Below are positions 9,270-19,938 of a DNA stretch of 64,000 bases, one piece after another. Numbering within the stretch: the first letter of the stretch is position 1; each line of letters opens with the position of its first letter. The DNA is taken from positions 91,424,765-91,488,764 of the forward strand of contig CM037588.1 in assembly GCA_021018995.1 (NCBI GenBank). Reading direction: 5' to 3'. Source of the stretch: Chloranthus sessilifolius. Taxonomy: Eukaryota; Streptophyta; Magnoliopsida; Chloranthales; Chloranthaceae. The notes below the pieces were generated by a model. That model saw only the letters and a list, made by a program, of their open reading frames with translations, was not told the DNA's origin and did no database searches. The position numbers and the translations under genes are program-made.

Positions 9270-12200
9270 ATGGAGTCTAAGGGTATCGACCAAATTTCAT
9301 TGACCGCATCCAAGGTAGAGTGGATGGTCGAGGGGGGAGGGGAGACCTCTGAGGTCCGTACTGGTGGTGACGTTGATATGATTGTCAGGGAGGAGGTGGT
9401 TCCTGAGGTGGACGACAAGGCTGGTGAGGATGGTGAGGATGCTGCTCCTCACGAGCCTGCGATCAAGATTTCGCTGGAGGAGTTCTTTGCGCGGGATCAG
9501 GTAAGTACCCGTGAATAAGAGTCTCTTTTATTTCTAGGCATTTAGGTTATAACATAGACTTCTTAGGATGGAAACCTTTTAATTTTAAGTCAAACATGTA
9601 TTTAGTTTTAGAGTGTGTGCATCTTCATGCATCACATTTGTGTGTAGATTCAGGCCACATTTTATAGCTCTTCATTATTTTTATCATGTTTTGTGTGCTT
9701 ATTATAGATTGCCATCATTTTTGTGTTATGGTTTAGGTTTAATCATTGTCTATAGTTGCAATCAGTGGTAGTGTAGGCATAGGTTAATATTTTTTATTTC
9801 ATCATTCGTTAGGAGCCTCCGACACTGTCCATTAGTACGATGTGGTTGGAGTCTCACACCTGGTACCATGCCCTGCCCGAGTTCCAGCAGGCACGGTTAA
9901 CGGCTTTTGACTTTGGGTAAATTTTGGAGTTGGAGCCCTTCACAGTTGACCGTGGTCTGATCAAGGCAATTTTGGAGAGATGGAGGGAGGACAAACAGGC
10001 ATTGTTGTTCCTAGTAGGCATATTGCTGCCCACCCCTGAGGACTAGGTCTATATCCTCGAGCTACGGTTCAAGGGAGCACCAATCACGAGGCAGATGGAG
10101 AGTGATTATCAAGCCGTGTGTCGAGAGGTGCTTGGTGTTGAGTACCAGTACAGTGGATCCGAGACAGTGGTGGTCTGGGTCACCTGGTTCTTTGAAACTT
10201 TTACAAGTGGATTCGTCCCTCCGAGGCATCACTCGGAGGTGAGGGCGGTGTTTACGGCACACAGTGAGATGATGGCGTGTCGGGCACCAGTGACAAAGCT
10301 GGGAGTAGAGGCAGATAGAGTACTCCGAGCATTCTTGATGCATTTCTTTGGGGCGGTCCTCTTCTCGTCCTTGACCCTAGGATGTGTGACGGGTCTTTTC
10401 TTGACATCATTGAGGGACCTGGATCAGGTGCCCACCTATGGTTGGGGGGCAGTGGCATTGGTGCACCTCTACGAGCAGCTTTACCATAGAGGGAGAGGAG
10501 TCACGACCATCGAAGGTTTCCTTCCTTTTTCTCTAGGTGAGTTTGGTTGACAACTAGTTTTGTTGGTAATGTCTTAGTGATTTTAGTGTCCATTTTAGTG
10601 ATGGTTTCTGACGTCATGTATTTTGTTTTGGGCGTACAACCATTTCTCCTTCTTGCACCCACGGGTTTTGAGGGAGATTACTTTCACATTCCCACGAATG
10701 CACTTGTGGCAGCAGGCGTTGGGGCACCATCGTCGATCTTCGAATCTTCAGACCACACGGGGTCTCTTCGAGGATATGCATGCAAGGCAGGTATGTGTTG
10801 TTTATATTGTTAGAGTGTTTTATGTGTCTTAGGTCATAGAATTGACAGGTTGTTTACTTATTTCTAATCACAGGTGATTTAGAGGCCCTATGGTACAATC
10901 GAGGATGCAGGGCAGTCGGTGATTTGGTCTGGTTGGCCCTTCTTTGATGTGGACATCTGGGTCCATTGTTTTGAGAAAGTGGAGCGCATCCACCTCTCTC
11001 GAGCGACTCGTCAATTGGGGCTCCCTCAGGGATTCCCTCCGGAGATTCGCCATCGAGTGGCGAGGAGGATGATTGGTCATTCCAAACGCATCTTTTCGTT
11101 GAGGATGGCAGCTCAGATTGAGGAATTTAGAGTCAGAGGGACCAGGGTTACTGGGGCGCTTTGAGGCGGATGCTAGAGAGTTCCTAAGGTGGTTTCATGA
11201 TATAGGTGGTGGTCTACTCTTTACCCCCCCTTTTCATGGGAGCGATTCTTTTACAGTTGGTGGTCCTGAGTCTGCCTTCGCTCTGAGGGAGAGACTGACC
11301 GCATCAGAGCAGGGCCACTTAGGCACGAGTGTCCGTGAAGCACTACATGTGCTTCACAGGGTGATGGAGCAAACATGATGCGCTCCTCGTCAAGATGAGG
11401 AGATGTTGCAGTCCTTAACGAACTCGGTCTTCCAGGCTAGGACCTTGGAGGACGAGTTGAGGGTTCAGCTCACAGAGACCCAGCGATCTCTAGTGAGTGT
11501 ATTTGTTTGTAAGTTTTATTTGTTCCTATCTCTAATCAATTTTAGTTTAATAGCCTTTTTTAGTTCCTGTTTGTCAGACTGAGAGAGCAAGGTCGCCAGG
11601 CAGGCGGCATTGCTCGAGTCCTACCATAGTCAGCAGCAGGCTGACTGGGTGGCAGCGGCTAGTCTACACTCTGAGATTGATTAACTAGTAAGTTCTTGTC
11701 TTATTTTATTTTATTAATTGTTAGCATTTTGTTGACTTTGTCAGGTCTGATGTGTTCATTGATATTTGCAAAGAGCAGAGGTTTTCATTGCTGGGGTTTC
11801 CGCTTCGACGTTCGACCCGTCTTCAATCACCTCTTCCAGTCGGGAGGATCTGACGATGGCTCAGCTCCGGGCAGAGCTAGAGCACTGGGTAAGTTTCTTC
11901 GCTCTTTTGAGTTATCCGACCTTGTGTTGTTTAGCAGTTTATTGATGTTGTGTTATATCTTTTTAGTGCCGCCTTGCTAAGGACCTTCAGATGAGGGAGG
12001 CGACTGCCGCCTCTCTGCGCCCGGAGAGTTAGGTATATTTTATTTACTTGGTTTTTTATTTCATTTGCTAATTAGTTTTATCTAACGAGTTTCGTGTTTG
12101 TTTGGTTCACGTTTAGGCTATTCCCGAGGCTCCTCCTCAGGAGTCGACTCCCACTCCTTCCCAGGTATATTTGGTTAGCGTGGTTATTTTTCGTTCTTGG

Positions 12201-12931
12201 TTTTGTAGTATCATTCTATCCCTGATGTTCTTTCTTTACTTCTTATAGCCACTTGCGTCCGAGGTTCCTCTAGCTGATCCGGCCACTACTGCTACCATAG
12301 AGCGTCTTTTACGGGAGCATGCTAAGCTGGTATGTCTTAATTGTCTACACTCTATCTTGTAATGCATATGCACTTTCTTAGCCTCCAACTTGCACAGGTA
12401 CATGAGCTAGAGCAATTGCGTTTGGAGACACAATGCGTCTTAGCTCGCCAGGAGATTCGTGAGATTTCTTTCGATGTCGGGGAGAGCCACCTCCAGGAAG
12501 TGACCATAGACTTGCTAGTCGTGTGGAGGGCTCAGACAGTAGAGTTAAAGAGTGCTCGAGCTGTGGCTCGTGCTGAGATGCAATTGACGATAGATCTTTT
12601 GTAGCATGAGTGGGCGAGAGTTGGTGGGAGAGTGTGGGGGATGATCGATCACTTTCTAGGGTTGGGATCGAGGGCTAGCGGCTCACTGGCAGAGATTCGT
12701 CAGGGGGTTCATGAGCGCATGAGGGCCTATGCTCAGGTCGATTTAGCCATAGGGCCTAAGCTTGCTTTTGTTCCTCTACGTTTGCATTCTCGACGAGCCT
12801 CCAGCCAGGCAATCGAGGGAGGTTCTGTTGCTAGGACTTCTCCTCGTAGGGAGTGCCCTCCGATTTTGAGTGCTGGGATCGAGTTGTTGGGGTCAGACCC
12901 CAGACTCGGGGGCCGAAGATATGGGAGATAA
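9270..12931 (+). pseudogene. Antisense plant mobile domain (PMD) gene, copy A, about ten exons
   Basis: Exons, placed by GT-AG borders and by matching copy B: 9270-9500, 9813-10536, ~10626-10790, 10874-11492, 11578-11687, 11779-11888, 11967-12032, 12117-12164, 12249-12329, and 12398 to about 12931. Exon 1 encodes an acidic leader ending EEFFARDQ. Exons 2-3 encode a PMD (Pfam family PMD, related to MAIN/MAIL proteins): WFFETFTSGFVPPRHH, LFLTSLRDLDQVPTYGWGA and LVHLYEQLYHRG. Exon 4 onward is charged and probably coiled coil. Damage includes TAA at 9918, TAG at 10044 and 10880 (tryptophan codons in copy B), a lost exon 3 acceptor and TAG at 12602. It faces T2 pol convergently. PMDs are known both in host proteins and in transposable elements. 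Exon calls are inference; the PMD call is strong. Confidence 0.75.
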
Positions 12932-13003
12932 TAGTGGGAGTGCCTCGCAGAGGAATCAAGGGAGTAGGACATCTTTTTATGGTTTTCATTCATTGTATAT
13001 ACA

Positions 13004-13021
13004 GGGGGTATGCCCCCAGTG
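13004..13021 (+). promoter_or_regulatory. Conserved 3' motif at end of PMD gene A
   Basis: TTGTATATACAG followed by GGGGGTATGCCCCCAGTGA. It is one of six plus-strand copies (7155, 8336, 13004, 25431, 26928, 45575), each preceded by a TGTATATTCA-like sequence and each at the end of a gene or gene relic. A role in 3'-end formation is likely from position but unproven. Confidence 0.5.
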
Positions 13022-13031
13022 AAAGATGTAA

Positions 13032-14522
13032 AAGAAACTTTTGATGTATATAAAAGAGATTTTTAGTTTAGATGTACCTGGCTTCGCTTCATTTTCTTGT
13101 TACCTTCTATATTTCAATCATCTTATTTTTGGTACCGTCGCCCGTTATTGGGACTTGGATGCTCTTTGAGTTGGCTCGATAATAGTTGAAGGTTGATCTG
13201 CACTTGTACATGAGAGCAAAGCTATTAGTAATTTTTATTCTCCCCCTTGCTGATTGCCAAGGGGAGGTGTCTCAGACCGGGATCTGGTAGGAAAAGATGT
13301 ATATTTTTATTTCTTTTTCTCTCTCTTTTTTTTTTTTACTAATACAAAGAAAAGGAAAATTCTGCAACAGGGAAAGTAAATAACTAAAAGAGAATTTCAA
13401 AACTAAAAAAAGAAATGCCCCAGTGTAGGAGCGTGGTAGAGTCGGCAGTGTAGTATCTTTGGTGGGATTCCTCAGGTGGTAACTTCGTCATTCTGCATCT
13501 TCTTTATGGGCAAGCAGGGGCCTTTAATGTGATTCTTCTTTCGAGAATAAAAAAATGTCCTAGTGTCGAGGTGTAATGGAGCATCTCTGGGTTTTTGATA
13601 AGTACTTTGGGCCTATAGGGGGCCATGTGTAGTTGGTGAGTTAGTTCTGGAGAAAAGCTTGTTTGAGACTATTATTGAACCAGGGGAATTGTCTAATCAT
13701 ATTATCTGTATATTGGGGGTCTACCTTCGATAGTGGTCATTATTATAGGAGCGAGCGGTAAGTATAATAGGTGATTGTATCAGTCATCATTCATCGGTTT
13801 TCAGTTTCATTTCTAGGAATATCCCTAGAGGCTTCCGACTCATTGTCCGAAAATAAAAATTAAGAGTGAAAGAGAGATAAGGCTCAGTGATGTGGGGGAA
13901 TAGTTTGTATTTGATGCTTTCAAAAAGAGACGAGTAACAGTCTTTTTCTCAGAGTGGGTATGGGGTGCCATGACCGAGCTCTCCGTCATGTTTCAGCACC
14001 ATCAAAGTCTCGCATTCTATGGTTAGCAGGAGTTTGTCCTCCTCCCACCACCTTATGATGGCATCTAGTAGTATCGAGACATTAGGGATGCCCTTGCAAC
14101 TTGCTTATACATTTCTAGTAGAGTTACCAGAGATGTCCTCACGGCCTACTTATGCTTCCCTAAGCTCATTGACTAGTTCATTTGTCGTATTGCTCTCACT
14201 CGATTGTTTTGTATATGTATATATATATTTTTATTTTTTTCGAAAGTAATCTACTAACACGAGAATAGTGAGTTTTGATTGAGCTTAGCATCTTCATTTT
14301 TTATGCTCTAACATCTCCTCCAATGGCGGGGAAGAGGGATGAGAATCGGGTGTTACTCATGCTTTTGAAAGAGGTCAGGTGTGTCACTAGTCCTTTGATC
14401 AAATTACCTGAATAAGAAGGTGGGCAGTAAATTTGAAGTCTTAAGAATATTCCATGAATTGAAGATGCACGACCAACGAATGGGTCATGACAACTACGGG
14501 GGTGATAAAAATAAGTATTTAG
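13032..14522. other. Non-coding segment between PMD gene A and T2 pol
   Basis: This is conserved with 45594-47174 in unit 3. It holds the stem-loop at 13240, a pyrimidine tract at 13308-13340 (a purine tract on the pol strand), and further matching stretches such as CTCGCATTCTATGG near 14010 and CTCCAATGGCGGGGA near 14320. The short frame at 14019-14249 has no conserved protein counterpart. I take it as the pol 3' untranslated region. Confidence 0.5.
13240..13266. other. Stem-loop between PMD gene A and T2 pol
   Basis: CTCCCCCTTGctgattgcCAAGGGGAG forms a stem of about 8-9 bp. Copy B has a stronger version at 45839-45866 (runs of C and G flanking CTTG...CAAG). It lies in the convergent space between the antisense gene and pol and is conserved in place in both units. 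Confidence 0.55.
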
Positions 14523-15740
14523 CTATGGGGATGTGATGATCATAGGGTTAAGGATAGCGTTTTCTAAGTACATGACATTCCACGGGCTGGGGAGCTCTTC
14601 CCCATCTTGGTTCACCAACTTATATGCATTCCTTGGATATGCGACTGCTATAACATATGGGTCCTCCCAGTTTGGTTTCAATTTTTCCTTTGGATGAGCA
14701 TGTATGGAGGGCATGATTTTTCAAGACTAATTCTCTAATGTCGAAAGTTCGCTTCAGGACTTCTTATCGTAAGCTCTGGCCACTGTCCTCTGATATACTT
14801 GAGCGTGATCAGTTGCCCTTAGACGCGTCTCATCAAGTTGTTCTAGCTCGGTGAGCAGAGCAATTCTCCTTTCGTCTAAAGATAACTCATCATCTAGTTG
14901 AATTTGTAAGGATGGTATCTACACTTCATAGGGTAGGACTGTTTCCATTCCGTATGTGAGGAGGTAAGGAGTTTGGTCAGTGGCTGTGCGAATAGAAGTC
15001 TTATAGGCCCAGAGTGCTTCTGGTACTCATTCAGGCCAGTCAACTTTGTTGCTCATCTCCACTATTCATTTCAGAATTTGAATCAGCATTTTATTTGTAG
15101 CTTCTGCTTGTCCATTTCCCTGAGGGTAGAATGGTGATGAGTGGTGTAGATCGATGCCAAATTTCTTACATAGCTTCTTCGTCTTCTCTGCAATGAATTA
15201 TGGTCCGCTATCAGTGACGAACATCCTAGGCACTCCAAACTGGGTGATAATGTTCTGAATGATAAACCTCATGAGCGTTGACGCGGTGATTTTGACATAG
15301 GATTTAGCTTCTACCCATTTGGTATAGTATTCGATCGCAATGAGTGTGAACGCGTGCTTGTGAGTGTTCCCAACTGTGTTCGTGAAGGGTCTGATGATAT
15401 CGAAGGCCTACATTGAGAATGGCCATGGTGAGTTTATAGGGTTCAATGCAATTGATGGAGCTTGGATAAGCGTGGCGTGTTCTTGGCATTGTCTGTAGCA
15501 TTGGACGTAGAGGTGGTAATCTCTTATCATTATTGGCCAGAAGTAGCCTTGTCGTATGATTTGATCCACGAGTCTTTGTCTACTAGTGTGAGTGCCGCAG
15601 ACACTGGTGTGTGCTTCTCGGATGATGTATTGTCCTTCAGTTGTTATGACACATCGCAATAGTACTCCTTTGGTGAAGGATTATTTGTATAGGGTTTTGC
15701 CGAGTATGCAAAATCTCGCACATCGATTCCTTATGATTTT
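14523..15740 (-). pseudogene. Tat integrase (copy T2)
   Basis: Integrase inserts the element's DNA into the genome. From right to left: the zinc-binding N-terminus (HTSVCGTHTSRQRL, then QGYFWPIMIRD, 15659-15500), the catalytic core with FGVPRMFVTDSG and later HHSSPFYPQGNGQAEATNK near 15130 carrying the D and E residues, and the C-terminal KLKPNWEDPYVI ... NAYKLVNQDGEELP at 14714-14523. Stops replace several codons and the core is split between frames. T3 has the same layout at 47175-48290. The stop after IITSP probably marks the natural end of pol. Confidence 0.85.
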
Positions 15741-15893
15741 CCTTTCGATCTTTATAGCATAAGGAGGGATATGTTGATGCTTTAGGAAATTCTAGAAGTC
15801 GAAGTACCATGGTTGCCCGTCGTCGATTGGCAATTTTCTGAATCTGAATGTGGCGACGGTGGCTTCTTTCTCCGTAGAAGTGCTTGGGGTAGG

Positions 15894-16440
15894 CTACCCT
15901 TCATCCGTGTGAGCTTCTAGTGCAATTGGTAGTTCTGGTTTCACTTGCCAAGTGACTTCACGTGCTGGCGTTGTCAGCCTCGCAATGAAAAAGGATTTTG
16001 TATTTTGTCTAACTGGTATCTGTATGACTGAGGCTAGTGTGGCAAGAGAGTCTGCGAGCTCGTTCTCTAATCTAGGAATGTGCGTGAAAGAGATTCTTTT
16101 GAATTTCTTTATTAAGAACTGAGTTGTCTCTAGGTAGGCCATCAGTCATCTTTCTTTGGTTTTTCACTCCTCGATAACTTACGATATCACGAGTTTGGAG
16201 TCGTCGATTGTCTTCAAGTGCTTGACTCCTAGCTGTAGCGCTGCTCATAGTCCAACGATGAAATCTTCATATTCTACAACATTGTTGGTTACTTGGAAGT
16301 CGAGTTGGAAAGCTTTTGGTATGATGACTCCTTTCGGGCTTAGTAGGACTATCTCGATAACTTTTCTTTTATGGTTGAGAGTGCCATCAAAGTATAAAGT
16401 CCATGAGGTCTTATCAAGCTCTTCATCATGAATTGAAAGC
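15894..16440 (-). pseudogene. Second (plant/archaeal-type) RNase H of Tat, copy T2
   Basis: The domain begins SWTLYFDGTLNHK and continues LLSPKGVIIPKAFQLDF, VTNNVVEYEDFIVGL and, after a break, SFTHIPRLENELADSLATLA. The D, E and D of the RNase H fold can be placed, though VVEYEDF has drifted from the usual AEYEA. A second RNase H after the gypsy RNase H is a hallmark of the Tat lineage. The frame breaks near 16245 and 16142. T3 has the same domain at 48435-49040. Confidence 0.85.
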
Positions 16441-16860
16441 AAGTCTTCATCAGTGAAGTCTTTGTGCATAGGCTCGTTGTCTGGGAGTGGTAAGTCGGCG
16501 AGGCAATTGGCGATCGCTTTTCCTTTGACGGATTTTTTTATGACATAGGTGATGTCGAATTCCTGTAGTAATATGTGCCATCGGGTGATCTTCCCGGAGG
16601 TAGCAGGCTTCTCAAAGATATACTTTAGAGGGTCGATGCATGCTAGTACTAATATTTTGTGCACTCCGAAGTAGTGTTGTTGTTTCATTGAGGCCCACAC
16701 TATTGTGAGGCAGGTCTTCTCCATTGGCATGTATTTATGTTCATACTCGACCATCATTCTACTAAGGTAATAGATAGCCTTCTCCCTCTTGCCGTCTTCT
16801 TCATATTCTCCAAGAATTAGTCCCATCACTTTATCATTTACTAAGAGGTAGAGGATTAGG
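16440..16860 (-). pseudogene. Gypsy RNase H (copy T2)
   Basis: Motifs in order: ILGEYEEDGKREKAIYYLSR, EYEHKYMPMEKTCLTIVWA, HYFGVHKILVLACIDPLKYI and KGKAIANCLADLPLP. It is open from 16829 into the second RNase H at 16245. The first aspartate block has decayed just upstream (right) of 16829. Its job is to remove RNA from the RNA-DNA hybrid. Confidence 0.85.
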
Positions 16861-17900
16861 GGTCTTCCAGGAACTGGTGGCGATAGTATTGGTGGGTTGA
16901 GGACGTACTTCTTGATGCTGTCAAAGGTCTGCTAACACTGGTCATCCCATCTGTACTCGACTCCCCCTTTAAGTAATCTGTAGAAAGGGTCTCATCTGTC
17001 TGAGTGCTGGGAGATGAATCTCCTGATGAACTATAACCTTCCTATCAAGCCTCGTAATTCTTTGATATTGCTGGGAGGTGACATCTCGAGAATGGATCTG
17101 ACCTTCACCAGGTCATTTGCTGACTATAAATCCCAATAGTTTTCCAAAGGTCACTCCGAATATGCACTTCTTTGGATTCATCTTCAATTGATATTGCTCG
17201 GATCTTTATCACACTAGTAGTAATGCTTCAGCATGTCCTATTCGTGTCTGAGACTTCACTAGTATGTCATCGACATAGACTTCAACACATTTGTGCATCA
17301 TGTCATGAAATATGGCCATCATGGTGAGTTGATATGTGGCTCCTGCATTCTTGAGCCTGAAAGGCATGACGACATAGCAGTAGGTTCCCCATGGCGTGGT
17401 AAACGAAGTCTTTTCCTGGTCTGATTCTGCTAACTTAATCTGGTTATATCTAGAGAAGCCATTCGTAAAGGACAACATCTCGGGTCTGGAAGTGTTGTCG
17501 ACAAGGGTGTCGATGTGTGGTAGGGGGAAGTCGGTTTTTGGGCACGCTTTATTGAGATTTCGAAAATCGATGCATACTCGCACTCAGCCATCCTTCTTGG
17601 CAACAGGTACTATGTTGTCAATCCATTTAGGGTAGAGGACGACTCGGATGAATTTCGCTTTGTGTAGCTTGTCGACTTCCTCTTTGACTTGCAGCGCTGT
17701 CTAGGGATGCATCCTTCTGAGTTTCTGCTTAACGGAATTAGCATTAGGTTCTAGGACTAACCAATGTTCTACTAAGCTCGGGTCCAATCCAGGCATATCC
17801 TAGTAGGACCATGTGAAAGTGCTGAGGTGATCTTGGAGGACTTGGATAATTTGTTTCGTTCATTGGGTTTGAGTGTCGCACTGATTAGCAACTTCTTAGG
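16860..17900 (-). pseudogene. Tat reverse transcriptase (copy T2)
   Basis: The open part (17583-17209) has MRVCIDFRNLNKACPKTDFP, TNGFSRYNQIKLAESDQEKT, GTYCYVVMPFRLKNAGATYQ and an intact catalytic block VYVDDILVKS. Thumb and connection sequence continue to about 16860 with stops. The N-terminal extension reads PGLDPSLVEHWLVLEPNANS across a break. Compared with T3, the fingers block has a TGA before ..MRVCID. It is too damaged to be active as a whole. Confidence 0.9.
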
Positions 17901-18640
17901 CTTTTCCTCGGTGCCGAAATTTATTTCTTCAGTCGATCCCATGGCGGCTTGAGTTCGCTCCTCAGAGCGCTTAATGACCTATTGGAAGTCCTGTGTTTCC
18001 TTCCTCGGTGACTGGTGCTCCTTCTTCATCGTCTATAAGCTCGTAGACTGTAAAATTACTACATTGGGGGGTTAGTTTTGCGAGAGGTAGCCCTTCATTT
18101 GTGCAGTTGATAACTGCGGCATCCTTTGTGAGATGAAGGTCAAGGTTATTCATTCTCCTTTCAAAGTCACAGAGTATCTCGTCAGGTATGATAGATGACT
18201 TGTTATTGTATCGAGATGTCTTGCGTCCTTGCGAGGAAGAAATAGTAGAGCCGTGTCGAGTGGGCTCGAGATGCGACTAGGCAACGTCGAAGGCGTCGAC
18301 GAATGTGGGTATATCAGTCGGTTTTTCTTCGGATCCATCGATGCATCCGCCACTTGTAGCCTTGGGGGAAAGGTCTCCCTGTCGTTTGCTAAAGGGGTCT
18401 GGGATGGAGAGTTCTCTCTCTTTTCTGAAATTTCCTAATTTTTTTGAGTTTCCTATTTTTATATTTTTAGGGATTTTAAGATTTTCTATTTTTTTTATTT
18501 TTGATAATAAGTATGGTACAAGGTTGGTTTCCTAAGGTGGAACCAGTGAGGTTACTTCTCCTAGTTGGGAAAGTGTGATGGCCGCTAAGACCACTTGGGC
18601 GAGTCTTCAGATGATGTGAACTCGATCTAAATTTGGCATT
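17900..18640 (-). pseudogene. Pre-RT region of Tat polyprotein (copy T2)
   Basis: Minus-strand pieces include MNNLDLHLTKDAAVINCTNE and NFTVYELIDDEEGAP, matched in T3 (about 50790-50600) by NSLDLHFTKD and NFAVYELIDEDEGG. Further upstream, VVLAAITLSQLGEVTSLVPP and NLVPYLLSKIKK match T3 at 51120-50990 (ALAAVLLPQLEEAALPVP, DPVPYLLSKIKKKEN). No known domain is recognised and no protease site is seen. The conserved acidic Y-E-L-I-D box is common before RT in this lineage. Confidence 0.55.
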
Positions 18641-19938
18641 TTTTTTGTATGATCTTCTGAGATGATCCTCCTGATGAGAGATGCTGGCGACGGTTTGTTA
18701 GAGGGTTCCTCTTGCTCTTCTACTATGTGAAGTGCTTCGTCGTCGAAGGGAGTTTGAAGATGACAGTCGTCCAAACTCTCATCTTGGGAATCAGACGGGA
18801 GGTCCGTTTGTTGTCGAGATTCTTCGCTTTATATTGATCGAAGATACGGTTCGATGAACTTAATTACCGAATCTGGGTTGCTTTCGATCATTCTCCACAG
18901 TGTGGGAAGGGGATTGGTCCGGCCTTCTCATTCAAAGTCCTCTATTATTATAGTGCAGGTTTGGCAATAAGGCTGATATGGCTGAATGATGCATGGAAAC
19001 TATTGTGGGCACTCCCATGTAGTGAAGAAATGCTCAAAAGTATCATCATTGAAGTCAGAATCTGGGAACTCATTCCTCTGGACCTCGTAGTATGCAGTGA
19101 GAAGTATGCATGCCTGACAACGAGGCTGATGTGGGTGAGAGATGCAGGGATACTCTCAGGGGCATTCCCATCCTTCATGGTCAGAGCTGAGGTCACTATT
19201 GTTAGGGTCGAGATCTTCCTCTTCGTCTGATTGTTCTTAGAAGCCATGTTCCAGCTATTTCGCTAACTCAAGTGCGGGGAGATCTATCCAATAGATTTCG
19301 TCATCTCTCGGAGGGGGTTGCCATTCTTCCTCTAATGACATTCATAAGATATGGAGCTGAGGTGCTTCTAGGGATTGAGGCGCGTCAAGTGCTAACTCCT
19401 CTTCGACTTTGATGAAGGTGATGTGAGACTCTTCTGACCTGATTATTTGCCAAATTTTGTTCATGGTAGCTTTTTGACACCGCAACATCATAGCTGTGCA
19501 TCGGCCACAGTATGGTAATTTTGGGTAGGAACATTGAAACGGGCATTGCCAATTGTCGAGCATGTACAGATAATCGGCATTTAAATTCCCAACTTGGGAG
19601 GGATTATCATGTTTGCACCATTCTAAACAATCTGCTCTCAGGTGGTCTTCGAGCTCCGTGTTAGTGAGGTTTGCCCAGTAGTCTTCTACTTCACTTGTCA
19701 TCGAGAAGGAGTCCCTTCGTTGTGACTCGATCAGTCGATATGACTCTGGTTCTTCTGCATCTCTAAGGGTGGCAATGTGGAAGTCTTCCTCATCTGTCAA
19801 TCCGCAATCATCTTCGTGTGGCTCTGGCTCTTTAGGGGTTTTGAATAATGGTCTGACTCCTTCGAGTGGCTTGTCCATATTTGTTGGTGCGCGCTTTTCT
19901 GGGTTCCTCTCGATTCCCGTTGAATCAGTGGCTTCCAA
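18640..19938 (-). pseudogene. Polyprotein N-terminal ORF with three Cys-rich repeats (copy T2)
   Basis: The frame is open from 19938 to 19342 (198 codons) and continues in the same frame past a few stops to about 18900. It holds three W-[EQ]-C-P modules: WQCPFQCSYPKLPYCGRC at 19551-19498, then WECP..YPCISHPHQPRCQAC at 19170-19107 and WECPQ.FPCIIQPYQPYCQTC at 19017-18955. The shared pattern is C, C, P-x-[QL]-P-x-C-x2-C, which suggests three zinc sites. Acidic linkers (DEEEDLD, SDFNDDTFE) separate them. The N-terminus ERNPEKRAPTNM matches T1. It occupies the gag position but I see no gag or protease. I do not recognise the family. Confidence 0.55.

Noticed and set aside
9158..9418. Minus-strand frame opposite PMD exon 1
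   Set aside because: Shadow of the plus-strand exon; the acidic plus-strand reading is conserved with copy B.
13004..13017. GGGGGTATGCCCCC as a terminator hairpin
   Set aside because: Pairing exists only in this copy (partly at 45575); the four other copies of the motif cannot pair, so sequence rather than structure is conserved.
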